The position numbers and the translations under genes are program-made. 64,000 nt of DNA, taken from positions 69,189,920 to 69,253,919 of the forward strand of contig OZ007569.1 of the NCBI GenBank assembly GCA_963931925.1. Direction: 5' to 3'. Positions within the stretch are counted from its first letter, which is position 1. Each line of letters starts with the position of its first letter. The DNA is from Onchidella celtica (taxonomy: Eukaryota > Mollusca > Gastropoda > Systellommatophora > Onchidiidae). Under the pieces are notes generated by a model that worked only from the letters and a program-made list of their open reading frames with translations, was not told the DNA's origin and did not search any database. Of this stretch, positions 1 through 10,344 are shown piece by piece.

Positions 1-753
1 TTTACAAAATATCTATGCTGCTCCACACTAAGGAGTATACAGCTGGGAAATGAACATAGTTCAATCTCAAACACAATCTAACAGCTCATTACACATCTAG
101 TAAACGTATAGTCAATGTCCTTCTCTTCGTCACACTGGGGTGACGGAAAAACTGTCACAGTTCCTGGCACGAACACCTACCAGGGATCTCACCTTTTCCC
201 CGCTCGCTATGGTTTTGCGAGCGAGAGAGTCCAATGCAAGCGGTGTGCACACTTAAGCCTGGTGCACAGAGGCTTCGTCACTGTCCAGGTCTCTCACAGT
301 GCGAACCTTTCTGCCTGTCATCTCCACTCAGGTAGAAGGTCCCCGTGACTCGTCCTTTCGCCAAATGCTCGAAATATGAATCCACTGATCTTAGTACGTG
401 TGTTAGCTTTTATACCCCCCGATGGTTACTAAGGGTCTCCCTCCCGATTGGACGATCAAGGACCTAGCCACGACAAACACAAGTTTATCTTTCAATTAAC
501 CCTAACTGCTTTCTCAAAAGGATATGTACACAACTCAAAAACCTACGCTCGAACTTCTACAATCCTACTATGTAAACAAGATAATCTCACACGCACACCA
601 AAATCAAAGGGTTAACTTAATGTTTACAAACTTCACTCACACATCCCTCATCACGAAATCCGTGGCTCGATTAATAGCTAAACGCGTTTCATATTCTCCC
701 AAAATAAACCAACCCATGACTAACAGAAAAAAGAGCTTATGCGGCTCGTGACA
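1..753 (+). repeat. 3' part of an LTR-like repeat, cut by the window edge
   Basis: The block ends in cgtgaca at 747-753, the same 7 bases that end the LTR-like element at 36022-36028, whose other end is the inverse TGTCACG. A TATA-like string (cttttatacc) lies about 340 bases before this end, similar to the spacing in the solo LTR at 16586-17770. No 5' end is visible, so the element probably starts left of the window. No convincing coding sequence is present; the short open frames at 115-348 and 524-751 have no recognisable domain. It could be an unrelated repeat, since the link rests on the terminal bases and the layout only. Confidence 0.3.
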
Positions 754-1985
754 ATGAGGCTCTTTGACCTTCTATGTGTGGCTCTCGGAAATATGTTGAC
801 TAGGTTTTTTTTTTTTTTTTCATCATCGTTGATAAGATAAAGAAGAAAAAATTTCAAGCTTTATAATTATTTACTGGGTATGAACTGAGGCCCCACTGAA
901 CTCAAATTCATGGTTCGTGAAAATATTTAAGAATTTATATCCTAATTTTAATGCAGAGGTTGATAATAATGTAGCCTTACCCTTATCACTGTCACGAATG
1001 AGTTACTAAATCCCGCCAGGGGTGTTCGAACTGCGAGACCTCACTTACAAATTTAGCATTTGAGACCTTCTTTGATATAGAAACCCCAACAAAGTACATC
1101 TTTCTTGAAAACTGATTTAATTGGCTCGGACAGCACATGAATGAACAACAACAACAACAACAAAAAATGTCAGTTTAATTGTCTTATGACAGCAACATGT
1201 TAATCACTTTTGTCCAGGGTTTCTGACTGGGGATGCTGTCATTTTAAAGGCGGCCCAAATAATGATGAGCCAGTGAAATAAAGATGTGCTCCAGCAAATT
1301 AAACTATGTTGAGTTTTTTAAACTTTTTTTTTCTCCCTCGACATTGCTTTGTTCGCAGTTGAACATACTGTACGAGTTTTTACGGACGTATTTTATCAAT
1401 GGATCAAATTGTTTAGCTCCCACATTTCATGTACAATCCCGGGCATAAAATTGTTCTGACCTTGTGGGATGAACTTTTTAGAATGGCATTTGCCCGTTTT
1501 TCTTAGATATTCCCATTGCTCAATACCTCATCTAATACGTTCAGTGCAGTTAAAACAATCATCATTCAAGGTTTTGGAAACATCTGGTATACATGTGTGC
1601 TTTGCGATTATCGAAACTACATGCAATAAAAATTAACAGTTTAAAAAAAAACTGCGTACATGAGTAAAATATATTGTTGCTTGTTAATATTTAGATCAAG
1701 TTTTTGTCACAAAAAATGTAGGTAACAATGAGAACGTGTGTGAATTTTGTTCATATCTTTTGGCTCTAGAACATCTGAAGTTTATAGTATGTGGCTCTTA
1801 CAGGTTTGGCCACCTCAGTAAAAAGTGAAAAATGTGAACAACAAAATTCTTCTTGGTAAGTAGGCCTACCCTTTTTTGTTTAACTTTCCCTCCTTCCCTC
1901 ATTCCCCCGTGCGACAATTCGACCACTGTCATGGTGCATGTGCATGAGGACTTCATATTCTAAATCTTTGAGAAATATTTTGTAG
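754..1985. other. Gene-free AT-rich stretch
   Basis: No gene or domain is recognised here. The stretch holds a short T-run near 806-820 and a short CAA repeat near 1147-1163. It is the pre-insertion flank of the RTE element that follows. Confidence 0.6.
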
Positions 1986-1998
1986 TGATCGATTGTTC

Positions 1999-2238
1999 GC
2001 CCGTGCAGATGCGGGGCCCTCTTGCAGAAGAGGGATAGCAAAGAATACATCTGACGTGATACTGCGTGTCGTAAGAGGCGACTAAAGGTGCAAAGGTCCT
2101 GGTCTCCCGAGAAGAGCCAGTTGGCGGTGGGCCAACTACCCACCCTGTAAAAATAAACCAGTTACAGAAACACAAGCAAATACTTTAAATCAGTCTTTTA
2201 TCTTGGGAGAAGGGGGAGCATCTGCACCTGTAGATTCA
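1999..2238 (+). promoter_or_regulatory. Structured 5' leader of RTE copy 1
   Basis: The leader starts GCCCGTGCAGAT and holds a perfect 7-bp hairpin, CCCTCTT/AAGAGGG (2017-2023 with 2028-2034, loop GCAG), and a GTCG/CGAC stem (2068-2071 with 2079-2082). Further pairings are possible: GCCC (1999-2002) with GGGC (2014-2017), and CAGAT (2006-2010) with ATCTG (2049-2053), which encloses the hairpin. RTE leaders are known to carry promoters and sometimes HDV-like self-cleaving ribozymes. The nesting here is suggestive, but a proper P3 helix is not seen. The same sequence is present in copy 2. Confidence 0.45.
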
Positions 2239-5220
2239 ATGAAGGACAATGGACAAAGCCGAAAGGACTCCACTGGCCTGACTGCTCCTTCATCAAACAA
2301 GTCACTCCGGATTGCGTCGTGGAATGTCCGCTCCATGTATGAAGCAGGAAAGAGTGCCCAGGTTACAATGGAGATGAGGCGATACAGACTGCACATACTT
2401 GGAGTTAGCGAGACCCGCTGGATACAGTCCGGACTGAAACAACTTAATTCTGGGGAAAAGATTTTGTATTCTGGAAGGGAGGACAAAAAGCATACAGAAG
2501 GAGTAGCGATCATCTTGAGCAAGCACGCCCAGAGGTCACTGAGGGGATGGGAACCCTACGGAAGGAGAATTATATTGGCATCATTTACTACAAAGAACAA
2601 GAACATCAACATGAACATTGTGCAGATATATGCCCCAACAAATGAAGCAACCGATGAGGACAAGGACGATTTCTACAACCAGCTCCAGGAAATAGTTGAC
2701 ACATTGCCAAGAAAAGATGTGAACATTATAATGGGAGACGCCAATGCCAAGATAGGACAGGACAATACAGGGTATGAGGACATTATGGGGTGCAATGGTT
2801 TGGGACAAATGAATGAGAATGGAGAGCGGTTTGCAAGTTTCTGCGCATTTAACAGCTATGTGATTGGAGGTTCAGTATTCCCACACAAGAGGATCCATAA
2901 GGCCACTTGGATTTCACCGGATGGAGTAACTGAAAACCAGATTGACCACTTTTGCATCACCCGACGATTCAGACGCTCACTGGAGGATGTCATAGTACAG
3001 AGAGGAGCTGATGTTGGATCTGACCATCACATGCTGCTGGCAAGACTCAAACTCCGCCTCAAGAAACAAGGCACCAGAGCAGGAACAAAGAGGAGAAAGT
3101 TTCAAGTGAGCCTTCTGGATGGAGACAAGAAGGAAGAGTTCCAGCTGACACTGAGGAATAGATTCAAACCCCTTGTTGACCTTGAAGAGACAGTAGATTT
3201 GGAGACTCACTGGGCTAAGGTAAAAGGAGTACTTACATCGACATGTCAGGATGTTCTTGGGGAAAAGAAAGTGGAACACAAGGAATGGATCAGCCAAAAA
3301 TCACTGGACTTGATAAGGATAAGAAGAGACCTAAAAGAACAGGTAAATGCAAGTCGTACAAGAAGCTCAAGAGTTGGTAACCAGGAAGAGTACCGAGCAT
3401 CAGCTAAAGAGGTCAAAAAATCAATTAAAAAAGACAAAGAGGAGTTCATAGGAATGTTAGCAGAGAAAGCAGAGAAGGCAGCAACAGGAGGACACATGAG
3501 GATCCTCTACCAGACTACAAAGACTCTTGCTGGAAAATATGGAAAACCTGAAGTTCCTGTCAAGGATTACGACAGGAAGGCTATTTTTGGAAAGGAAGCT
3601 CAGGCAAAAAGATGGATAGAACATTTTAACAGCCTCTTGAACAGACCTCCACCAAGCAACCCACCCGACATTCTACCCGCAAGAAATGATTTACCGATCA
3701 GTTGCGACCCTCCGACTAAAGCAGAGATTAATGATGCCATAAAGCAGTTAAATCGAGGCAAGGCAGCTGGACCAGACCAGATCCCACCAGAGGCACTGAA
3801 GGCAGATGCTGCTGGGGCTGCAGAGGGTCTGCACTCACTATTCTCGAGGATTTGGATCGGAGGCAAGTTTCCAAAGGACTGGAAGGAAGGACACCTCGTG
3901 AAGCTTCCAAAAAAAGGGGACCTCAGCAATTGTAGTAACTACAGAGGAATCACACTTCTCTCCATCCCAGGAAAGGTTTTCAATCGGATTATTCTCAAGC
4001 GAATACAGAATGCAACAGACCGAAAACTTCGTGAGGAGCAAGCTGGTTTCAGGAGTAATCGATCAACCACCGACCAGATCGCCACGCTGAGAATCATAGT
4101 AGAGCAGTCGCTAGAGTGGAACTCCCAACTGATAGTGAACTTCCTTGACTACGAGAAGGCCTTTGATAGCATCGATAGAGAAACACTGTGGAGAATATTG
4201 AGACATTATGGAATCCCAGAGAAGATGGTGAACCTTATCAAGAGCATGTACGAGGGGACAAGTTGCAGAGTCGTACACGATGGCGAGCTTACTGACAGCT
4301 TTGATATCAAGACTGGTGTTAGGCAGGGTTGTTTGCTGTCCCCATTTCTGTTTGTCCTGGTGATTGATTGGCTTATGAAAGAAACCACCAGTGGAGGAAG
4401 AAACGGCATACAATGGACCCCATGGACACAGCTGGACGATCTAGATTTTGCAGATGACTTGGCACTATTGTCGCACACACACGACCAGATGCAAGCAAAG
4501 ACTACAGCTCTAAACAAAATTTCAGAATCTATTGGATTGAGGATACATCCTGCGAAGTCGAAGGTCCTAAAAATTGTTGCACCCCCAAGCGCACAAGTCA
4601 GAGTAGGAGATCAACCACTGGAAGATGTAGAGTCCTTCTGCTATCTTGGTAGTATCATTGACAATAAGGGAGGAACAGAGGCAGAAGTCAAAGCACGAAT
4701 TGGAAAGGCACAGGCAGCTTTCACGTCCTTAAGCAAGATTTGGAGAACCAAGGATATATCTCTAAAAACAAAGCTGAGGATATTCAACTCGAACGTGAAG
4801 TCAGTCCTGTTGTATGGATGTGAGACTTGGAATGCGTCCCAGGCCTGCATAAAGAGAATCCAAGTTTTCATCAACAGATGTTTGAGGAAGCTACTTAAAA
4901 TCAGATGGACAGACAAGGTCAGCAATGAAATTGTATGGAAAAGAACAAGACAGAGCCCAGTCAGAGAGGAAATTGGTAGGAGGCGATGGAGATGGATCGG
5001 CCACACTCTCAGGAGGCCAGGAAACAGCATCACGAAGAAGGTATTGGATTGGAATCCCCAGGGCAAGAGATCAAGAGGAAGGCCGCGTGGAACGTGGAGA
5101 AGAGCCAGAGAAAATGATGTGCAACGAAGCGGAAAGACTTGGAATAATGTAAAGAGGCTGGCCCATGATAGAGAGGGATGGAAAGTGTTTGTTGGTGGCC
5201 TATACCCTGATCCAGGGTGA
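2239..5220 (+). CDS. RTE endonuclease/reverse transcriptase polyprotein (copy 1)
   Basis: This protein would nick target DNA and copy the element's RNA into it by target-primed reverse transcription. The first in-frame ATG gives 993 residues; the frame stays open upstream to 2086 without another ATG, so a non-ATG start such as TTG at 2203 cannot be excluded. The N-terminal AP-type endonuclease (about residues 24-270) shows SWNVR (Asn29), the metal-binding Glu58 in GVSETRW, GDANAK (Asp167, Asn169), QIDHF (Asp236) and GSDHH (261-263). The reverse transcriptase shows KLPKKGD near 555, FLDYEKAFDS with Asp637, GVRQGCLLSPFLF, and the catalytic FADD at 737-740. The C-terminus carries LLYGCETW and RRRWRWIGH near 915, usual in RTE proteins, and has no zinc-finger tail. 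All catalytic residues are present and there are no stops, so it is potentially active. Confidence 0.93.
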   Translation: MKDNGQSRKDSTGLTAPSSNKSLRIASWNVRSMYEAGKSAQVTMEMRRYRLHILGVSETRWIQSGLKQLNSGEKILYSGREDKKHTEGVAIILSKHAQRSLRGWEPYGRRIILASFTTKNKNINMNIVQIYAPTNEATDEDKDDFYNQLQEIVDTLPRKDVNIIMGDANAKIGQDNTGYEDIMGCNGLGQMNENGERFASFCAFNSYVIGGSVFPHKRIHKATWISPDGVTENQIDHFCITRRFRRSLEDVIVQRGADVGSDHHMLLARLKLRLKKQGTRAGTKRRKFQVSLLDGDKKEEFQLTLRNRFKPLVDLEETVDLETHWAKVKGVLTSTCQDVLGEKKVEHKEWISQKSLDLIRIRRDLKEQVNASRTRSSRVGNQEEYRASAKEVKKSIKKDKEEFIGMLAEKAEKAATGGHMRILYQTTKTLAGKYGKPEVPVKDYDRKAIFGKEAQAKRWIEHFNSLLNRPPPSNPPDILPARNDLPISCDPPTKAEINDAIKQLNRGKAAGPDQIPPEALKADAAGAAEGLHSLFSRIWIGGKFPKDWKEGHLVKLPKKGDLSNCSNYRGITLLSIPGKVFNRIILKRIQNATDRKLREEQAGFRSNRSTTDQIATLRIIVEQSLEWNSQLIVNFLDYEKAFDSIDRETLWRILRHYGIPEKMVNLIKSMYEGTSCRVVHDGELTDSFDIKTGVRQGCLLSPFLFVLVIDWLMKETTSGGRNGIQWTPWTQLDDLDFADDLALLSHTHDQMQAKTTALNKISESIGLRIHPAKSKVLKIVAPPSAQVRVGDQPLEDVESFCYLGSIIDNKGGTEAEVKARIGKAQAAFTSLSKIWRTKDISLKTKLRIFNSNVKSVLLYGCETWNASQACIKRIQVFINRCLRKLLKIRWTDKVSNEIVWKRTRQSPVREEIGRRRWRWIGHTLRRPGNSITKKVLDWNPQGKRSRGRPRGTWRRARENDVQRSGKTWNNVKRLAHDREGWKVFVGGLYPDPG

Positions 5221-5257
5221 GAAAGGCAATGATGATGATGATGATGATCGATTGTTC

Positions 5258-6263
5258 CATTAAAAACTGTTTTTTTTTATTTTTTATATTCCGCTGTTAT
5301 ACAGTGAACAGCTTACTTTGTCTTCTACTTTAAAAAAAATAAAAAATTAATTACCATAACTGAACGCCTATGTACACTCCCCAGGAACACTGTTCCTGCC
5401 CTTAACCACAAATGCTTGTATTTTCTGTATATTGCTCTTCACTGAAATCTGCACAGCTTCATCTTGAAAAAGTATTGCATTATTTTGATCGTCAGGTACA
5501 TCTCCAAGCAAACAAAAGTTAAACAAACAAAAAACGTCACATAATTCCTATGAATAATGACATATTCAATATTTTTTATATACTGAGTGATGTCATTATT
5601 GGTACAAACAGTATCAAGCATGTATGTAGAACTCTCTGAGAAGTTTGTAATGGACTAACACTCTTTGCAAAGGTTTCTAGTTACAAAATATAGCCTACTA
5701 TGCAAAAGATAATGTCAATAGACACGATTCGGCTGCGGCGTTTTCAGCTGACAACTGGTGTTGAATATTATTAAATGAGACCTTAAAGATTTCGTTAAAT
5801 CAGAGTAAAGCTGCCATGATCATGAACTGGTTTTATAGAAGTTAGCACCCGGCCATCTACAACTTGGTAAGTGCAAAGTGCCAGTGCATAGCACTCGGTT
5901 GGGTAGTTAAGCCGTCCAACGAGCCGCCGAGGGGATTACTTTCTGACAGAGGTATTGAAATCCTGTCGCGAGGGGCACTTCTCGTGCAATGGTGATGGGA
6001 AACATACTCAGTCAGTGGCACCTCTGTGGGTCTCCCCCCCCCCCCCCCCGCCCCCAACCAAGCTTTTTTTTTCTACTTGTTTTGTTTTTTATAGAGCTAT
6101 CACAGCCTCGGCTAAGCCCCTGCCGCTTGTTCATTTCTCCAAAATTTTTCATTTTCCCCAGAAAATATGTAATTGCGTTTTACTTCAGGGCCATTTTTTT
6201 TACTCTCAAGTGGTTATAACCGGTTTCCTAAAAGTTCGTCACGACTGAGACCTCGGTATTGAT
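5258..6263. other. Gene-free stretch with possible tRNA-derived SINE debris
   Basis: No protein domain is recognised. Around 5905-5975 the sequence resembles a degenerate tRNA head: an A-box-like TGGGTAGTTAAGCC, then a B-box-like GGTATTGAAATCC about 45 bases later. This could be an old SINE, with low certainty. A C16 run lies at 6034-6049. Confidence 0.35.
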
Positions 6264-6363
6264 GGGCGGTGGCGAGTTGTGATTGTTCAGGTGGGCGGTC
6301 CCGGAGACACCGCCCCATTACGTCACTGAAAAACACTTGACTTACCCTCACAGAGATATAAAG
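6264..6363 (+). promoter_or_regulatory. Candidate RNA polymerase II promoter (GC boxes, CRE half, TATA)
   Basis: Within 100 bases there are GGGCGG at 6264-6269 and 6293-6298, the inverse CCGCCC at 6310-6315, a CRE-like TTACGTCA at 6318-6325, and TATAAAG at 6357-6363. The order and spacing are those of a classical core promoter reading rightward, with a start expected near 6388. A strong splice-donor consensus follows at 6580. No coding exon is identified downstream, so the served gene is unknown. Chance clustering in an otherwise AT-rich region seems unlikely but is not excluded. Confidence 0.45.
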
Positions 6364-6387
6364 AAGCCCAGCAAGTGCTTAAGAAAA

Positions 6388-6579
6388 AGGACAGGTGTAA
6401 ATGCCAAGAGTAGCGAACCTCCATAAAGAAAGATCTACAACCTAAGAAAAAGGACAGGCTTCTCCAGTCTTCTGAGGCGCCCCTTGATTTCTCGAAAGCA
6501 ACTGAGTCCTCCATTTCTTCATATTTTCGCCATCAAGTGCCATGACATTCATTGGGTGATCTTGTGTCTCGAGAATCAG
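6388..6579 (+). other. Candidate non-coding first exon ending at a splice donor
   Basis: The interval runs from about 25 bases after the TATA box to a consensus donor CAG|GTAAGC, with the exon ending at 6579. It contains only short interrupted reading frames, so it would be mainly 5' UTR. An imperfect internal direct repeat (aagaaaaaggacagg) occurs near 6381 and 6446. The pairing with the upstream promoter-like cluster is the main support; transcript data would be needed to confirm it. Confidence 0.35.
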
Positions 6580-8929
6580 GTAAGCCAAAAATAAAATAAA
6601 AATATTTACACGTAGGGATGCTAGAAATGAGAACCTGAATGCGGACTGTTAAAGTGAAACTAAAATGTGCGAGCAACAGATTAAAAAATCATTCAACTTG
6701 CCTAGACAACGGGAAGTTAATAGGCTATGTTTGAGCGGCAGGATGGTGAAAGTTCGACTGTTTTTAAAAAATTTAATTATGTGCATCATATGCAAGCAGA
6801 TGTCATGTTTCAGGGGTTTGTTTCCAAATGCCAAACATAATTATGCATTTGATTATTTTGATCTCTCTTTCTAAGGGTCATTTCTATGATCCTGACGAGG
6901 ATGTCGATGCTTTAAGTAAACTTGTATTCCTCCACAAGTTTCTACCACCCCATGTTTAATTGTGTTAAGCTTTTAAAATCTTTACAACAAATTTTGTTGG
7001 GAGTCAGATACGTTTGGTCTTTAGTTTTCCCTTAAATACACTGTCGGCGGAGACGTCGTAAAGCTGGGTTTCAGATGCCCTCAAAGATGTGACTAGATTC
7101 ATAATGACACATTTACAACTTTGCACTTTGAGGCACCGAAGAACTTGACCGGCAATGTTTGCCGCCCAAATCCAGATAAAAATGCAGCACGCCGTAAAGC
7201 CGTCTATTTGTTGGTGCACTAAATTGTCCTTAATGCATTCTCCAATTAATGTTTTTTTTTGTATCCGTCCTATCTCCTCAAACTTTGCACCGGAATTATC
7301 CCTATGCATTCACTTTTAATTTTATGTTGGACATCATGTCTTGGTACATTTTTTTATAATTTCTCAGTTCACACAAAATTCTAAGTTGTGGGCTTGTTAA
7401 AAATTGAGTCACCATTTCCTAGCAGGATGTCATTATGCTAACAATCTGAGAAGATTAACGCAACGTTGTCTCTTCCTAACAAGTTCAAATTTCTTTTGAT
7501 GTAACTTTGTTTATGGGCATGTGTGCGTGCGTCAACTTTGAAGTATGGAAGACAAATTCGTGATTTTTCATTACGAAGTGTTTATCCGCCGTTACTGTCA
7601 AATATAATTTCCAATGAGCGAGCCTCACTAACCTCAACGGAAGTCGCATTTTATCAGTTCTGAGTTATGAATATCACCATAAAGTATGAAATCGTATCTT
7701 TACTGTGGTGTAAAAATCATTGCAGTGCTCCTTTTTATGGCAAAGTTGTGGGTTTTTAAAGACACTAACCCCCCGGTAAAAAAACGGAAACAACTTCCGA
7801 GAAAATCGCCATTAAAGATGGAGGAACGATTTTCGCTCTTGACTTTACTTATTTTAGATTTATTGTATAACAAAATTGTGAATTTTAAATGTGTTTACTA
7901 GGTTGGAAAAGGAGATTTTTAATTTTTTTTTTTACCTTATCTTGGGATTCTTTATTGGGAATTCTTGGGATTTTTTATCTTCACCGCTAGAGCTGCTTCT
8001 CTATCTTCCCCCCTCGTTATGTTCACTCCATCCAACATTCTTATGCTGTGCAGGTGTTGAAAACGATGGCGTGATTGAAATTGGAGAGGCTTTTCTGAAT
8101 GAAAATCGAATTTTATTGATTAAATGGATACGAAGGTTAAAGTCTTATCCGTAGAGATGGCTTTACCCCCTTAGTTTAGTCATGTTTATTTTTCAAGAAT
8201 CCCCTCACCATTGAACAGGGTCTGCAGTATGGTAGTGATTAGCCTATAAGTCAAGGGAACGCGGTTCCATTCTCATAGGGGATATCTTTTTTCTCATGAA
8301 AGTCTTTTTATCAGGAATCAATCTGTTTTTTTTTTCTTTTAATCCAGCAACGAAAATAGGGAATAAATCCATGTGTTTTTTTTAAATCTCTTTGTACCTT
8401 CGTCTGTCAATGGGGGCGGGGGGGGGGGGGGGGTTAATTTTCAGCTGAGCAGGTTACCTCTTTTGTTTCTTTTCTTATAAACCTGTTTTTTATTAGCAAT
8501 CAATCTATTTGATATTTCTTTAATCCAACAACAATAATATTGAATGAATTGATCTATCTAGCCACCGTGAACTCCTTTAGGTACCTCTCTAAATTAGTTT
8601 TTTCTTTTGTTTTGTTCTGGTTTTGAGTGTGTGTTTTTGTGTGTTTGTGTGTGTGTGTGCCTTTTTTAAAATTTGCTTTCTGCTTTTTCAACTTCTTTAA
8701 ATTATATAAACCAGTCCTATTTAGCGACCGCTAATCACCGAGTCATGCACGAAATGAATTCATTGCAAATCACATTTGAATCTGAGCACCTCCCAAAAAA
8801 ATGTGAAAAAAAAAAAAGAAGGAATAAATCCATTTTTTTCTTTTTGGTAGTCAGCACTAATACAGGCACGGATAAACCCGGGTAGTATCCGTCGATACTG
8901 TTGGCGGATAATGGCGGCCTTTTCATTGA
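6580..8929. other. Gene-free stretch with local duplications and simple repeats
   Basis: No conserved domain is recognised in any frame. A diverged local duplication is visible: about 8285-8400 resembles 8475-8590 (both carry TTATYAG-AATCAATCT, then TTTAATCCA-CAAC). A G16 run lies at 8418-8433 and a GT-rich tract at about 8625-8660. If the block before it is a real first exon, this would be intronic. Confidence 0.5.
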
Positions 8930-9075
8930 GGCAGTGGCTACGTTTACGGCAGCCGGTGAACACAACTCATCATTTTTCTTTGTTCGGCTTTACTCCCGTT
9001 CATACAGCAACGCTTCCTTTCTTTGTGTTTTTCTTTTGGGTATAAGCGTAATCTGCCGTAAACGTAGCCACTGCC
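8930..9075. mobile_element. Small MITE with perfect 23-bp terminal inverted repeats
   Basis: The arms 8930-8952 and 9053-9075 are exact reverse complements over 23 bases, beginning GGCAGTGGCTACG. They enclose about 100 bases without coding capacity. Immediately outside, tttcattga (8921-8929) and tttcattaa (9076-9084) match at 8 of 9 positions, as expected for a target-site duplication of 8-9 bp. This fits a non-autonomous DNA transposon of a MULE-like or hAT-like type; the superfamily cannot be fixed from one copy. Confidence 0.65.
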
Positions 9076-9192
9076 TTTCATTAATGGCAAACTTTCATGT
9101 GAAAGCCCGGGGTGGCAATTATTATTTCCCTCGTCGCCCATGACCCAAATACAGAAAGAGCCGACATAGGACCACGTACGCTGTAAACCTTG

Positions 9193-9418
9193 TGCAGTTG
9201 CAAATACTAAGGGGTGAACCAGAACAAGATCTGGCGTAATTTCCAGCTTGGTGGCTTGCCACCCAATTGTTATGCATCACACCAAAACATTAATTACTGC
9301 CGACACCATGACGGTGTGGGTCTTACCTAGTATGTAAGTGTGCTGCATAATAATTAGGCGGCGAACCAATAGTCTGGCGCCTAGACTAGCCTTGGTCTGA
9401 TTCACAGCTAAAGGTTGT
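9193..9418. repeat. Fold-back (long inverted repeat) element, copy A
   Basis: The left arm (about 9195-9275), read in reverse complement, gives GTGATGCATAACAATTGGGTGGC and then a CCACCAAGCTGG-like string. The right arm (about 9345-9415) reads GTGCTGCATAATAATTAGGCGGC and then ACCAATAGTCTGG. The two arms are thus imperfect inverted copies around a short centre that has its own small palindrome (ACACCATGACGGTGT). A related element lies at about 44810-44985. It is non-coding. Confidence 0.5.
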
Positions 9419-10344
9419 TATAACAGTAGCTCATAATCTTTAAACTTGATCTCCACGGCGTCAAAAACAAACGGCTTGCGTTCAAGCGGCCCCAGTTTGT
9501 AAGACTCTTATATAAGTCTGTCAAGGCGAAAAGTGCCAAGTAGTATATAAGTCTAAATCATAACTACAAATACGACGAAACAACACACATATTAATTGAG
9601 TAACATGCACCCTCCGTTTTAATTTCGTGATCATCAAAGTCTGACACCTGGAGATGAACCCTATTGTTTTAATCAAGACAAAGAAAAGAAAAAAAAAAGA
9701 ACGTATGCAAAGGTTTCCATTGTTTACATGATTGTGATCCATCCATTCCTCAGTCCACATCATCCATCCACCCACCCACCCCCACACAGGCATATCAAAT
9801 TTGTTTATTTCCGCCAAATACATGTCAACTGTACTCGTACAATATCTGTATTGGAGAAACAATACATCACATTGTACAGAAGCGGAAATACTTGCTATGG
9901 TCAATTATTTTCATTCTTGCCGTCCAAATCTGCTTCTCTGGTTAACATTAGAGGAATGCAGTGGCGCTGATTTTTTTTGTTTGAATATTAATATAATGGA
10001 AAGAGATTAACTATAGACAGTCTCTTCTTTTTTTTTTTTACTATAACGTGATAGAATAAGCTGAAAGAAGGACATAACACAATATTCTTTTACTTTATAC
10101 TAGGCTCCCACTGTCGTACTTTCTTGCTCGCAGCTTCCACACATTAAGAGAGCTTATGCCACTGCTAACACTGCAGTATTTTGCCATAAATTTTGATTCG
10201 ATTTTACTCAGACCAAGTTTACATAGTCCAGTTTTTTACCCGCTTGTGGACGTGACCTAATGACCCAGGATCGAAAGTATTATTCCACAGTAGTATCCTG
10301 GTGAATTAATTTCAAGACATATTACTTGGCTGATTTCGTCTTGA
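9419..10344. other. Gene-free stretch
   Basis: Nothing recognisable as a gene is seen. A C-rich CCACCC-type tract lies near 9765-9785 and a T-run near 10028-10040. Confidence 0.5.

Larger units (their letters stand above)
1999..5244 (+). mobile_element. Full-length RTE-clade non-LTR retrotransposon, copy 1
   Basis: This is a complete single-ORF non-LTR element: a 5' leader of about 240 bases, one ORF (AP-type endonuclease plus reverse transcriptase), a very short 3' UTR, and a (GAT)n/(TGA)n tail at about 5228-5248. The short microsatellite tail without poly(A) is characteristic of the RTE clade. The element is flanked by a direct repeat tgatcgattgttc (13 bases) at 1986-1998 and 5245-5257. 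The first TGA may belong to the tail, so the true target-site duplication is 10-13 bp. It differs from copy 2 (12.2-15.45 kb) by roughly a dozen substitutions over 3.2 kb. Intact ORF, intact ends and a perfect duplication indicate a recent insertion. Confidence 0.93.

Noticed and set aside
1880-2175. Minus-strand frames over the RTE leader
   Set aside because: They are the reverse strand of a conserved retrotransposon leader and recur at 12137-12382 for the same reason.
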